Assembly (NCBI GenBank): GCA_012837935.1
Contig: DUQG01000082.1
Span: 1-64,000, forward strand
DNA from: Bacteroidales bacterium
GTDB lineage: Bacteria; Bacteroidota; Bacteroidia; Bacteroidales; Paludibacteraceae
Direction: 5' to 3'
Length of the DNA stretch: 64,000 nt
A program made the translations under genes and the position numbers. Numbering within the stretch: position 1 is the stretch's first letter; each line of letters starts with the position of its first letter. Below are positions 1-9,039 of the stretch, piece after piece. The notes beneath the pieces are model-generated. The model did no database searches and was not told the DNA's origin. It saw only the letters and a list, made by a program, of their open reading frames with translations.

Positions 1-142
1 AAATTAATATTTTCGACAACTAGTTAATTATTGATATTTATTTAAAGTAACAATCTGAATATCAGATAGGATTATAAAATAGATATAGATTACTTAAAGT
101 CTTAAAAGTTTAATGGGACACTAATGTTTTCCTTTATTGAAA
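1..142. other. AT-rich edge sequence without a gene
   Basis: No open reading frame, RNA or clear promoter can be supported here. It is the 3' or intergenic sequence of whatever lies to the left of the window. Confidence 0.5.
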
Positions 143-252
143 TATCGAGAACATAGTTTAAAAACATCCCTGCCTACGGCAGGTTTGATGTTTTTCTATG
201 TTTCCGAAACCAAGAGAATATGCATGAGTTTTTCTATGCTTACTATTGTTTT
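143..252 (+). repeat. Dispersed hairpin repeat, copy A
   Basis: The unit starts with CGAGAACATAGTTT, folds into a long hairpin whose arms are ACATAG/CTATGT and AAAAACATC/GATGTTTTT, and ends with CCGAAACCAAGAGAATATG and CTATTGTTTT. Here the hairpin tip carries an extra perfect stem CCTGCC-TAC-GGCAGG. Related units lie at 45641-45789 (reverse orientation) and 53227-53371. All three are intergenic, which suggests a small non-autonomous mobile or REP-type element. Confidence 0.8.
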
Positions 253-298
253 AATCCAAAAGAAACTCAACTCGCAAATTAAAAGACAATTTTTATAA

Positions 299-1228
299 AT
301 GTATATTTACAAAAATAACGACGCTGTACCTTGGGAAAAATGCGTGGCAACTGTGGGCTTTTTTGACGGCGTGCACGGCGGACACCGCTTTTTGCTCAAT
401 GAGCTAGTAACTGAAGCTCGTCGCACTCAGTCTATTTCTGTGGTTGTTACATTTAATGAGCACCCGCGAAAAGTGCTTAAAAGCGACTTTCAACCCCGGC
501 TACTCACTACATTGGATGAAAAGCTGGAATTACTAAAATCAACTGACGTGGATGCCTGCGTAATATTGGATTTTACTAAAGGATTAGCTGCTTTGACCGC
601 CAAAGAATTTATGGAAGAGGTACTTTGGAAGAAACTCAAAGTAAAAACGCTTTTTGTGGGTCACGACCATCGTTTTGGACATAACAGAGAAGACGGATTT
701 GAAGAATATAAAATCTATGGCAACGAGATAGGCATGAAAGTGGTGCGGGCGGAAAAGTACGAACTGGAAAGCAAGGAGCATTTTAGCAGCACGCAAATCC
801 GTAATGCCTTGCAAATCGGTGATATAGCACTTGCCAACACGCTTCTCACCTACCCCTACACATTTATCGGAAAAGTAGTGGGCGGATATAAAAAAGGTCG
901 TTCAATCGGCTTCCCTACGGCTAACTTATGGTTTGAAAGCAAAGAAAAAATCATCCCTGCTACGGGCGTTTATGCTGTACGTGTATATGTAAAACAAAAA
1001 CCCTATATCGGAATGATGAATATAGGCTACCGACCCACTTTTACGGTGAACGACGAGCTAAGCATGGAGGTACATATTATTGATTTTGATGATAATATTT
1101 ACGACCAAACCATCAAAATAGAGTGCATCCATCGTATTCGCGACGAGAAAAAATTCAATGGCGTAGATGCGTTGATTGAGCAACTTAACAAAGACAGAAA
1201 TACAGTTGCAAACTTATTAGGAGAATAA
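299..1228 (+). CDS. ribF: Bifunctional riboflavin kinase / FAD synthetase
   Basis: This 309-residue protein has the usual length and two-domain order of RibF, which phosphorylates riboflavin to FMN and adenylates FMN to FAD in the cytoplasm. The N-terminal nucleotidyltransferase half shows GFFDGVHGGH at about residues 20-29 and the SSTQIRN motif near 162. The C-terminal flavokinase half shows GRSIGFPTANL near 200-210 followed by PATGVYAV. The ATG at 299 is the first start after a repeat-containing intergenic stretch. The next gene opens 30 bases downstream in the same frame, so the two may be co-transcribed. Confidence 0.96.
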   Translation: MYIYKNNDAVPWEKCVATVGFFDGVHGGHRFLLNELVTEARRTQSISVVVTFNEHPRKVLKSDFQPRLLTTLDEKLELLKSTDVDACVILDFTKGLAALTAKEFMEEVLWKKLKVKTLFVGHDHRFGHNREDGFEEYKIYGNEIGMKVVRAEKYELESKEHFSSTQIRNALQIGDIALANTLLTYPYTFIGKVVGGYKKGRSIGFPTANLWFESKEKIIPATGVYAVRVYVKQKPYIGMMNIGYRPTFTVNDELSMEVHIIDFDDNIYDQTIKIECIHRIRDEKKFNGVDALIEQLNKDRNTVANLLGE

Positions 1229-1258
1229 TTCTTATACAAGCCTTCACTTTTTTTAATT

Positions 1259-3340
1259 ATGTTAATTGGAACAACTTTGGCGGCTTGTACCGGAAAGAGT
1301 AATTCCGACAACCCGTTTTTCCAAGAGTACACGAATGAGTATGGTGCACCACCATTTGAACAAATCAAAAACGAACATTACCTTCCGGCTTTTGAAGAAG
1401 GAATGAAGCAGCATCAGGCTGAGATTGACAGTATTGTTAATAATCCTGAGGCACCAACATTTGCCAATACGATTGAAGCAATGGAATACAGCGGCGAACT
1501 GCTGAATAAAGTTTCTACTGTTTTCTTTAACTTACAGTCGGCTGAAACAAACGATGAAATTAATAAAATTGCCCAGGAAGTTACGCCGAAATTGACCGGA
1601 CACTCGGACAATATTTATCTGAATGACAAGCTGTTTCAACGTGTAAAAACAATTTATGAAGCGAAAGCAACGTTGGGACTAAATCCCGAACAAGAGCGTG
1701 TGTTGGATAAAATTTACAAACGCTTTGTTCGTGGCGGTGCTGATTTGAACGACGAGCAAAAAGCAGAATTGCGTGAAATCAACAAAGAACTTAGCTCGTT
1801 GGAATTAACTTTCGGACAAAATATCTTGGCAGAAACTAATGCTTACAAAAAGTTTGTAACAAACAAAGACGAACTGAAAGGTATTCCTGAAAATGTACTT
1901 GCGGCAGCAGCCGAAGCAGCTAAAAAAGCAGGTAAAGAAGGACAATGGTTGTTTACCGTTTCAAAAACAAGCTTTATCCCCGTGCTTCAATACGGTGAAA
2001 ACCGTGAGCTTCGCAAAGAATTGTTGCTGGCTTATGCCAATCGTTGCGACAACAACAACGAGTACGACAACAAAGAAATCATCAATAAAATAATGAAGCT
2101 ACGCGTGAAAAAAGCCAACTTACTTGGTTTTGAATCACCGGCAGCATTTATTTTGGATAATACTATGGCTAAAACGCCGGAAGCGGTTTACAGTTTCTTG
2201 GATAAAGTTTGGCAGCCTGCTTTGGCAAAAGCTAAAGAAGAGAGAGCTGAACTTCAAAAATTAATGGACGCTGAAGGTAAAGGCGAAAAACTGGAACCTT
2301 GGGATTGGTGGTTTTATACAGAAAAACTTCGCAAAGCAAAATTCGACCTTGACGAAGAGCAGTTGAGACCTTACTTTAAGCTTGAAAATGTTCGTAAAGG
2401 TATTTTTGACTTGACTACCAAGCTTTGGGGCTTGCAATATGAAAAATTGGAAGGAATGCCGGTTTACAATCCAGAAGTGGAAGTATTTAAAGTAACAAAT
2501 GCCGATGGTTCCTATGTTGGATTGCTTTATACAGACTACTTCCCGCGTCCGGGTAAAACCGTAGGTGCTTGGATGAGCAATTACAAAGAGCAATTTATCA
2601 AAGACGGAGTAAATCATCGTCCGATTATTGTAAACGTAGGTAGCTTCACTCGTCCGATTGGCGACAAACCATCATTATTGACCATGGACGAAGTAGAAAC
2701 TTTGTTCCACGAGTTTGGACATGCGCTGCACGGACTTTTGGCTAACTCAACTTATCCTTCTTTGTCAGGCACCAACGTATCTCGTGACTTTGTGGAGTTG
2801 CCATCGCAAGTAATGGAAAACTGGTGCTGGGAACCGGAAGTGATGAAAACTTATGCACTACATTACGAAACAGGCGAAGTGATGCCAAAAGAATTGATGG
2901 ATAAAATTCAACTTGCAGGTACATTTAACCAAGGCTTTGTAAACACGGAGTTGCTTTCAGCTGCTATCTTGGATATGGATTATCACAGTATGAAAGAAGT
3001 TAAAGATATTGATGTTACGGCATTCGAAAAAGCAAGTCTTGATAAAATCGGTATGATTCCGGAGATTATCGTTCGTTATCGCAGTCCTATTTTCAAACAT
3101 ATCTTTGAAGGTGGATATTCAGCAGGATATTACAGCTACACTTGGGCAGCAGTGCTTGATGCTGATGCGTTCCAAGCTTTCAAAGAGACAGGCGATATTT
3201 ACAATCCTACGGTAGCGAAAGCTTTCCGTGAAAATATCCTTGAAAAAGGTGACAGTGATGAGCCGATGAAACTTTACCACACATTCCGCGGTGCAGACCC
3301 AAATCCGGATGCATTGTTGAAAAAACGCGGTTTGAAATAA
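1259..3340 (+). CDS. M3-family peptidyl-dipeptidase, probable lipoprotein
   Basis: The 693-residue product is an M3 zinc metallopeptidase (thimet oligopeptidase / Dcp group), which trims short peptides. The zinc motif HEFGH is at residues 484-488, and a third ligand Glu is expected in the FVELPSQ segment about 27 residues later. The N-terminus MLIGTTLAAC ends in a lipobox, which predicts a lipid-anchored envelope protein. The hydrophobic stretch before the Cys is unusually short and has no positive charge. The frame stays open back to the ribF stop and would add a Lys plus more hydrophobic residues, but it offers no ATG, so a non-standard upstream start is possible. A strong terminator follows. 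Confidence 0.93.
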   Translation: MLIGTTLAACTGKSNSDNPFFQEYTNEYGAPPFEQIKNEHYLPAFEEGMKQHQAEIDSIVNNPEAPTFANTIEAMEYSGELLNKVSTVFFNLQSAETNDEINKIAQEVTPKLTGHSDNIYLNDKLFQRVKTIYEAKATLGLNPEQERVLDKIYKRFVRGGADLNDEQKAELREINKELSSLELTFGQNILAETNAYKKFVTNKDELKGIPENVLAAAAEAAKKAGKEGQWLFTVSKTSFIPVLQYGENRELRKELLLAYANRCDNNNEYDNKEIINKIMKLRVKKANLLGFESPAAFILDNTMAKTPEAVYSFLDKVWQPALAKAKEERAELQKLMDAEGKGEKLEPWDWWFYTEKLRKAKFDLDEEQLRPYFKLENVRKGIFDLTTKLWGLQYEKLEGMPVYNPEVEVFKVTNADGSYVGLLYTDYFPRPGKTVGAWMSNYKEQFIKDGVNHRPIIVNVGSFTRPIGDKPSLLTMDEVETLFHEFGHALHGLLANSTYPSLSGTNVSRDFVELPSQVMENWCWEPEVMKTYALHYETGEVMPKELMDKIQLAGTFNQGFVNTELLSAAILDMDYHSMKEVKDIDVTAFEKASLDKIGMIPEIIVRYRSPIFKHIFEGGYSAGYYSYTWAAVLDADAFQAFKETGDIYNPTVAKAFRENILEKGDSDEPMKLYHTFRGADPNPDALLKKRGLK

Positions 3341-3362
3341 GTGTTTTGAAAATTTAGATAAG

Positions 3363-3395
3363 AAAGAGACGTCGTAATTGACGTCTCTTTTTTTG
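3363..3395 (+). terminator. Rho-independent terminator after the M3 peptidase gene
   Basis: AAAGAGACGTC and GACGTCTCTTT form an 11-bp stem around GTAATT, followed by a run of T. It lies 23 bases after the peptidase stop. Confidence 0.9.
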
Positions 3396-3434
3396 TAAAA
3401 TGACGAGCAGTGAGAATTTTACAAGAAATTTGTG

Positions 3435-3442
3435 TAATTTTG
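3435..3442 (+). promoter_or_regulatory. Candidate -7 element TAATTTTG
   Basis: The sequence matches the Bacteroidota -7 consensus TAnnTTTG and lies 29 bases before the ATG at 3471. No clean TTTG is seen about 20 bases upstream, so the call is moderate. Confidence 0.5.
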
Positions 3443-3470
3443 TCAATCTAAAAAATCATTCGACTAAGCG

Positions 3471-4469
3471 ATGAAATTAAACCTGCAAAAGTTAATCGTT
3501 CCACCCATATATCTTACCGTTCTTACCTATCTGGTAAGTTTTGGTATGTGGGTTTCGACTTACTATATCTATCAGTATCCCTATCCCATGTCGGGCAGAA
3601 TAGGTACCTTTGCTGAGGGCATTTTGCCATCATCTTCGCTGGCGGCTCATTTACTAAGTTTTGGTGTCATGATGCTCAACTCTTTTTTGTTGGCTCAGAT
3701 GAATAATAAGTATTCATTTATCCGCACACGTACCTTTATGCCTACTTTTGTTTATTTGCTGTTATCTACTTGTTGGCTTCCCGTTCATGGTAATTATGTA
3801 GCTAATTTAGCTGCATTGTTGCTTTTACTGGTAGTGTTTTTGACCTTGGGAATGTATAAAAACAGCCAAGCTATGGAGCAGGCATTTCTCTCTTCATTTG
3901 TACTGGGGCTAAGCACTTTTTTAGTGCCGGAGTTTGTCTATTTGATAGTTTTGATTTGGGTGGGTTATTTTTTCTTAAAATGTTCTTCGTTTCGAGTTTT
4001 TGTTGCATCCTTTTTGGGACTTATCACACCTTGGATTTTGTTGCTGAGCACATTCTATTTTTTACACGATAACCTTGATTATATTTACCGCATACCGACT
4101 TTTCTTTACAAATACAGCTTTTTTAGCCACAAAAATATATCCACGAATATTTATTTTGGCATTCTTGCTTTGATAGTGGTATTTTCCTTATTCCAGATGA
4201 CCGCCAATGCTCGTAGAGACAGCATTCAAATTCGTAATGAGCTGACATTTATTAAGTTAGTTGGGTTTGGTGTGCTGATGTTATCTGTCCTTCGTTTTTC
4301 CAATAACATCTCTTATCTGCCCACGATTGCTATTTTTTATGCGATTATTGTGGCGTACGCCTTTACGCTTATTCGAAACCTATTCAATTCCATTGTTTTT
4401 ATTATGCTTTGTGTGATAAGTTTTATCTTTATGTTTTATAGAATAATATTATACAACTGGATTGTATGA
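3471..4469 (+). CDS. Multi-pass membrane protein of unknown function
   Basis: The 332-residue product is almost wholly hydrophobic, with roughly nine or ten predicted membrane segments and short basic loops such as NARRDS near residue 243. I do not recognise the family with confidence. It resembles the poorly characterised integral membrane proteins common in Bacteroidota. The last codons overlap the start of the next gene in an ATGA arrangement, which points to translational coupling with the YqaA-like protein. No catalytic motif is visible. Confidence 0.8.
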   Translation: MKLNLQKLIVPPIYLTVLTYLVSFGMWVSTYYIYQYPYPMSGRIGTFAEGILPSSSLAAHLLSFGVMMLNSFLLAQMNNKYSFIRTRTFMPTFVYLLLSTCWLPVHGNYVANLAALLLLLVVFLTLGMYKNSQAMEQAFLSSFVLGLSTFLVPEFVYLIVLIWVGYFFLKCSSFRVFVASFLGLITPWILLLSTFYFLHDNLDYIYRIPTFLYKYSFFSHKNISTNIYFGILALIVVFSLFQMTANARRDSIQIRNELTFIKLVGFGVLMLSVLRFSNNISYLPTIAIFYAIIVAYAFTLIRNLFNSIVFIMLCVISFIFMFYRIILYNWIV

Positions 4470-4906
4470 TTGAATTTGCTGATTGGGGGTATTACGGACT
4501 ATTTTTAGCATCTTTTTTGGCGGCTACAGTCGTACCCTTTAGCTCGGAAGTGGTCTTTTCTGCTATGGTTTTTAGCGGACTGAATGCCTGGAAATGTGTA
4601 CTTGTAGCTACAGCAGGAAACTGGCTGGGCGGAATGACAAGCTATTACATCGGTCGCTTGGGAAAGTTGGAGTGGATTGAAAGATTTTTCCGTATAAAAA
4701 AAGAAAAAATAGATCGTTTTTTAGTGAAATTCCAACGTTTTGGTGACTGGTTTGTCTTTTTTTCTTTCGTTCCTTTTATTGGCGATGTGATTGCCGTTGC
4801 AGCAGGTTTTTTCCGCGGAAGATGGTGGGTGGTTGCTATCGCTATGTTGTTGGGAAAATTCGTCAGATACGTTGTTTGGATGTATGTCAATGATTTTATT
4901 TTGTAA
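4466..4906 (+). CDS. YqaA-family (DedA/VTT-like) membrane protein
   Basis: The 146-residue protein carries the short VTT/SNARE-associated fold of the YqaA family: an N-terminal reentrant region with FLAATVVPFSSEVV, a GNWLGGMTSYYIGR motif near 50-64, and a later FVPFIGDVIAVAAGFFR segment. DedA relatives flip or carry lipids across the inner membrane, but the YqaA substrate is unknown. The start overlaps the stop of the upstream membrane-protein gene by four bases, so the pair is very likely one transcript. Confidence 0.88.
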   Translation: MIEFADWGYYGLFLASFLAATVVPFSSEVVFSAMVFSGLNAWKCVLVATAGNWLGGMTSYYIGRLGKLEWIERFFRIKKEKIDRFLVKFQRFGDWFVFFSFVPFIGDVIAVAAGFFRGRWWVVAIAMLLGKFVRYVVWMYVNDFIL

Positions 4907-5015
4907 TAAACCCATCTGCTTTTTCATTTAATTGTATAGGTTTTGTCATTGGTTTGTAATATGGGTGTCGTACTTTTGTTGCGTAAAAATAAAACCAAAA
5001 ACAACTGTCAGAAAA

Positions 5016-5366
5016 ATGAAAAAGTTTTTACTATTAGCCATTTTTGCTTTGGCAACAATAAATCTAAGCGCAGCAAATGAAGCAAAACCTGTAACAACCA
5101 CAAAAACAGAGACAAAAGCACAAGTTCAAGAGTTGGTTGTAAAAGGTCATGTGGTTGATGCGTCAACAAATGAAATGCTTGCTGGTGCCACAATTACCAT
5201 TGACGGACAAAAAATTTACACGGACTTAGATGGCAATTTTGTTATTAAAAATTTCAAACAGGGAAAAGTAAGTCTTAAAATCAGTATGATTTCTTACGCT
5301 GACCAGACGCTTGAAATAGATTTAAGCAATGCCTCTGAGTTGAACGTAAAAATGAAGCAGATATAA
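5016..5366 (+). CDS. Secreted carboxypeptidase-regulatory-like domain protein
   Basis: The 116-residue protein has a signal peptide (MKKFLLLAIFALATINLSA) followed by a Thr/Lys-rich linker and one CarboxypepD_reg-like beta-sandwich (GHVVDASTNEMLAGATITI through the YADQTLEI segment). This is the plug-associated domain found at the N-terminus of SusC/TonB receptors, here standing alone. The frame is open upstream to 4932, but those 28 residues look non-coding and would bury the signal peptide, so the ATG at 5016 is preferred. The function of stand-alone copies is not known. Confidence 0.85.
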   Translation: MKKFLLLAIFALATINLSAANEAKPVTTTKTETKAQVQELVVKGHVVDASTNEMLAGATITIDGQKIYTDLDGNFVIKNFKQGKVSLKISMISYADQTLEIDLSNASELNVKMKQI

Positions 5367-5448
5367 CCCGTCTCTTATTAAAATTTCGAGTTTTGATTTT
5401 CCCGTTTTTCGTTTATGACGAAGAATGATTGATTAGTTATAGCCTTAA

Positions 5449-5484
5449 AAAACATCCAAAAAATCAATTTTGGATGTTTTTTTG
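5449..5484 (+). terminator. Rho-independent terminator
   Basis: AAAACATCCAAAA and TTTTGGATGTTTT form a 13-bp AT-rich stem with a six-base loop, followed by T residues. It sits between the small secreted protein and the glycosidase gene. Confidence 0.8.
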
Positions 5485-5537
5485 TTTTTTCAACATTTAT
5501 TAGTTCGGTCTAAATTTTTCTAGTCAAATGAAATGGT

Positions 5538-5545
5538 TATATTTG
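5538..5545 (+). promoter_or_regulatory. Candidate -7 element TATATTTG
   Basis: The site matches TAnnTTTG exactly and is 29 bases before the glycosidase ATG. The T-rich sequence AATTTTTC lies where the -33 element is expected. Confidence 0.6.
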
Positions 5546-5573
5546 TATTTTTAAAACTAAAAAACAACCATCT

Positions 5574-8072
5574 ATGACCAAAAAGAATTTTGTTTTATGG
5601 ACGCTTTTGCTTGTATTCATGCTGAATGTATCGGCACAAAACCGCACGGAATACTTGCTAGAAAAGAATTGGAAATTCATCCGTACCGATGAAGCAACCC
5701 AAAAAGATGCCAACTACGATGATAGTGCATGGCAGAAAGTAACAGTGCCACATGACTGGGCTATTTATGGACCGTTTAGTCCGCAAAACGACAAGCAACA
5801 CGTGGCTATTTTGCAGGATGGACAAACCGAAGCAACTGAACACGCCGGACGTACCGGAGGACTTCCATTTGTGGGTGTGGGCTGGTACAGGAACACTGGA
5901 AACTTGCCTGCTTACGAAATCGGAAAACGTGTTACCATCCTTTTTGATGGGGCGATGGCAAATTCGCAAGTTTGGGTAAACGGCAGAAAAGTTGGTGAGT
6001 GGCCTTACGGTTACAACTCTTTCCATTTTGACATTACCGATTATTTGAACAAAGACAATACACCAAACGTATTGGCTGTTCGTCTGGAAAACCGTCCCGA
6101 GCAATCTCGCTGGTATCCGGGTGCCGGAATTTATAGAAATGTACACGTAATCACTACTAACGAGGTGCATATTCCTGTGTGGGGAACGTATGTAACTACG
6201 CCTGTGGTAAATGATGATTTTGCAAAAATAAATATCCGTACAAAAGTAACAAATACCAAACAAAACAGCGATTACAAACTTGTAACTCAAATTCTTAATC
6301 CGGAAGGAAAGGTAGTTGGAAGTGCAGAGGCAAAATTGAATAAATATAGCCAAGCTGTATTTAATCAAGATGTTTATTTGGATGAATATAAACTTTGGGA
6401 TGTTGACAGTCCAAACCTTTATAAAGCTATTTCTAAGCTCTATTCCAATGGAAAACAAGTAGATGAGTATTCAACTACTTTCGGCATTCGTACCATTGAA
6501 ATTCGTCCAAACGATGGTTTTTACCTGAACGGAAAGAGAACCGTGTTTAAGGGCGTATGTATGCACCACGACCTTGGTCCATTGGGTGCGGCTGTAAATG
6601 ATGCGGCTATTCGTCGTCAAATTCGCATTATGAAAGATATGGGTGTAAATGCCATTCGCACATCGCACAATATGCCTGCACCGGAGCTAGTGCGCGCTTG
6701 CGACGAAATGGGAATGATGTTGATGATTGAAACATTTGACGAGTGGAAACAGCCAAAAGTACAAAACGGTTACAACCTATTTTGGGATAATTGGGCAGAA
6801 AAAGATATGGTCAATGTGCTTCACAACTATCGCAACAGTCCTGCAAACGTGATGTGGTGTATCGGAAACGAGGTGCCGGAACAAGGCGATGGCAATATGG
6901 GACCCAAACGCAACAAATTCTTACAAGATATTTGCCACCGTGAAGACCCAACTCGTCCGGTAACCAATGGAATGGACAATCCGGGCGCAGTAACAAGCAA
7001 TAATTTTGCATCTATTTTGGACGTGGCAGGATTTAATTATCGTCCGCATCTCTATCACGAGAATTACAAAAAAATTCCGCAACAACTTATTCTTGGCAGT
7101 GAAACCGCTTCTACCGTAAGTTCGCGCGGTGTATATAAATTCCCCGTAGAGCGTAAAGCAATGGCGAAATATGATGACCACCAAGCATCTTCTTACGACG
7201 TAGAACATTGCGGTTGGTCAAACTTGCCGGAAGATGACTTTATCCAGCACGAAGATTTGCCTTACTGTATCGGTGAATTTGTTTGGACAGGCTTTGACTA
7301 TATCGGTGAACCGACACCGTATTATACCGATTGGCCTTCACATAGCTCGTTGTTTGGAATTGTGGACTTGGCTGGTATTCCAAAAGACCGTTTCTACCTT
7401 TACAGAAGTCATTGGAATAAAGAAATAGAAACACTTCATATCCTTCCTCACTGGAACTGGGAAGGTCGTGAAGGTGAAGTTACACCTGTTTTCGTGTACA
7501 CCAACTATCCTTCGGCAGAGCTTTTCATTAACGGAAAAAGTCAAGGAAAACGTACCAAGGACCTTTCTATCAAGCGCGATGGAACTGATACTCAAGAAGC
7601 TTACAAGAACTTTGAGCGTCAAAAACGTTACCGTTTGATGTGGATGGATACCAAATACGAACCGGGAACAGTGAAAGTAGTTGCTTATGACGAAACAGGA
7701 AATGCTGTGGCTGAGAAAGAACTGAAAACCGCCGGAAAACCTGCACGTATAGTATTGGAAGCTGATAGAAACACGATAAAAGCTGACGGACGCGATATTT
7801 CATTTGTAAATGTAAAATTAGTGGACAAAAACGGAAATTTCTGTCCGACTGATGAACGAGAAATCAGCTTCAAAGTAACAGGAGCAGGTGTATTCAAAGC
7901 CGTTGCCAATGGTAATCCTGCAAGTCTTGAAAGTTTCCAAGAGCCGAAAATGAAACTATTCAGCGGACAGTTGACTGCACTCGTTCAAAGTCTTGAAAAA
8001 GGTGGAAAAATTACATTGGAAGCTTCGGCAAAAGGTGTGAAAAGTGCTAAAATCACGATTGTAGCAGAATAA
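5574..8072 (+). CDS. Secreted glycoside hydrolase family 2 enzyme (beta-galactosidase type)
   Basis: The 832-residue enzyme begins with a signal peptide ending near VSAQ. A jelly-roll sugar-binding domain (about 25-195), a beta-sandwich (about 200-305) and a TIM barrel (about 310-600) follow, as in GH2 enzymes that hydrolyse terminal beta-linked sugars. The acid/base is probably E433 in CIGNEVPE and the nucleophile E510 in LGSETAST. The C-terminal part fits a DUF4982 domain (about 630-715) and an Ig-like invasin-type domain (about 720-832). GH2 members include galactosidases, glucuronidases and mannosidases, so the sugar is uncertain. No SusC/SusD genes are adjacent, so it is not in a typical polysaccharide utilisation locus. 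Confidence 0.92.
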   Translation: MTKKNFVLWTLLLVFMLNVSAQNRTEYLLEKNWKFIRTDEATQKDANYDDSAWQKVTVPHDWAIYGPFSPQNDKQHVAILQDGQTEATEHAGRTGGLPFVGVGWYRNTGNLPAYEIGKRVTILFDGAMANSQVWVNGRKVGEWPYGYNSFHFDITDYLNKDNTPNVLAVRLENRPEQSRWYPGAGIYRNVHVITTNEVHIPVWGTYVTTPVVNDDFAKINIRTKVTNTKQNSDYKLVTQILNPEGKVVGSAEAKLNKYSQAVFNQDVYLDEYKLWDVDSPNLYKAISKLYSNGKQVDEYSTTFGIRTIEIRPNDGFYLNGKRTVFKGVCMHHDLGPLGAAVNDAAIRRQIRIMKDMGVNAIRTSHNMPAPELVRACDEMGMMLMIETFDEWKQPKVQNGYNLFWDNWAEKDMVNVLHNYRNSPANVMWCIGNEVPEQGDGNMGPKRNKFLQDICHREDPTRPVTNGMDNPGAVTSNNFASILDVAGFNYRPHLYHENYKKIPQQLILGSETASTVSSRGVYKFPVERKAMAKYDDHQASSYDVEHCGWSNLPEDDFIQHEDLPYCIGEFVWTGFDYIGEPTPYYTDWPSHSSLFGIVDLAGIPKDRFYLYRSHWNKEIETLHILPHWNWEGREGEVTPVFVYTNYPSAELFINGKSQGKRTKDLSIKRDGTDTQEAYKNFERQKRYRLMWMDTKYEPGTVKVVAYDETGNAVAEKELKTAGKPARIVLEADRNTIKADGRDISFVNVKLVDKNGNFCPTDEREISFKVTGAGVFKAVANGNPASLESFQEPKMKLFSGQLTALVQSLEKGGKITLEASAKGVKSAKITIVAE

Positions 8073-8096
8073 ATTTATCGGAATAAAAGTAATCAA

Positions 8097-8134
8097 AACG
8101 TAGTTGAGAAAATCTATCAGCTACGTTTTTTTTA
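8097..8134 (+). terminator. Rho-independent terminator after the GH2 gene
   Basis: AACGTAG and CTACGTT close a hairpin with partial inner pairing (TTGAGA/TCTATCAG), followed by eight T residues. Confidence 0.75.
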
Positions 8135-8141
8135 TTCTTAA

Positions 8142-8157
8142 TAGTTTTGTAATTTTG
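8142..8157 (+). promoter_or_regulatory. Tandem -7-like elements TAGTTTTG and TAATTTTG
   Basis: Two overlapping-scale matches to TAnnTTTG lie at 8142-8149 and 8150-8157, 27-42 bases before the GTG start of the methyltransferase gene. Confidence 0.5.
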
Positions 8158-8183
8158 TGTAAACTATTATAAAATCAATCACT

Positions 8184-8963
8184 GTGAACAAAATTAAATA
8201 TGCATATAAATTTTTGCGCCATATCCTTGACGCCAAAAACACCAAAGGACACGGTATTCACTCGCCTTATCTTTACCGTTTTACCCACAATGCTATTTAT
8301 GAGAAAAATCCTTTTTATGTTTTTTCGCAGATAGAAACACTGCGTGAAAATCTCTATTACGATGACCGTAAGATTTTTATAAAAGATTACGGCACAGGAA
8401 ACGACCGAGAGTCAAGGGTAATGGATGTAGCCAAAACATCTCTTAAAAAACCGAAATGGGCGCAGTTACTCTTTCGAGCGGTTAACTTTACGAAAGCGGA
8501 GAATGTGTTGGAGCTGGGAACGTCGTTGGGTTTAACCACGTCCTATATGGCTTCTGTAAGTAAAGACATTAAAGTAACAAGCTTAGAGGGAAGTGAAGCG
8601 TTAGCTAAGATTGCAAGAGAAAATTTTGAGAAGCTGGAAATTGAAAACATTGAGCTTGTGGTTGGGAATATTGATGAAACATTAGCACCCACATTGAGCA
8701 AACTTGACAAGCTGGATTTGGTCTTTTTTGACGCTAATCATCAAAAAGAGCCCGTTTTGAAATATTTTCAGCAATGTCTTGAACTTTCTCATGCCGAAAC
8801 GGTTTTTATATTGGATGATATTCACTGGTCAAGTTCCATGGAGCAAGCTTGGTGCGAAATTAGAAAACACGAAGCAGTAACAGCTACTTTTGATTTATTT
8901 GAAATGGGAATTGTCTTTTTTAATAAAAATTTCCCAAAGAAAAATTATAAGATGTTTTTGTGA
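8184..8963 (+). CDS. Class I SAM-dependent methyltransferase
   Basis: The 259-residue protein has a Rossmann-type SAM site, with motif I ENVLELGTSLGLTTSYMA near residues 107-124, an acidic residue after TSLEG, and LDLVFFDANHQKEP near 180-193. It resembles the O-methyltransferase 3 group that methylates small hydroxylated molecules, but the substrate is unknown. Translation starts with GTG at 8184, supported by the adjacent promoter-like elements and the typical basic N-terminus. The stop codon directly abuts a degenerate repeat that brackets the next gene. Confidence 0.88.
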   Translation: MNKIKYAYKFLRHILDAKNTKGHGIHSPYLYRFTHNAIYEKNPFYVFSQIETLRENLYYDDRKIFIKDYGTGNDRESRVMDVAKTSLKKPKWAQLLFRAVNFTKAENVLELGTSLGLTTSYMASVSKDIKVTSLEGSEALAKIARENFEKLEIENIELVVGNIDETLAPTLSKLDKLDLVFFDANHQKEPVLKYFQQCLELSHAETVFILDDIHWSSSMEQAWCEIRKHEAVTATFDLFEMGIVFFNKNFPKKNYKMFL

Positions 8964-9000
8964 TGTTGCTGGATGTTGGGTGTATGATGTTGGGTGAATT
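8964..9000 (+). repeat. Degenerate repeat, left flank of the S23-like gene
   Basis: The stretch is built from TGATGTTGG/GGTGTATGATG words. GGTGTATGATG at 8979-8989 is the exact reverse complement of CATCATACACC at 9401-9411 on the far side of the four-helix-bundle gene, so the gene sits between inverted repeats. Confidence 0.7.
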
Positions 9001-9039
9001 TTGTTGTGTGTTTTAATGTAACATAAAAAGATAAAAGCT

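Noticed and set aside
4932-5015. Longer start for the carboxypeptidase-regulatory-like protein
   Set aside because: It would place 28 unlikely residues before a clear signal peptide.
5658-6458. Antisense 266-codon open frame within the GH2 gene
   Set aside because: It is a shadow of the glycosidase reading frame and has no recognisable domain.
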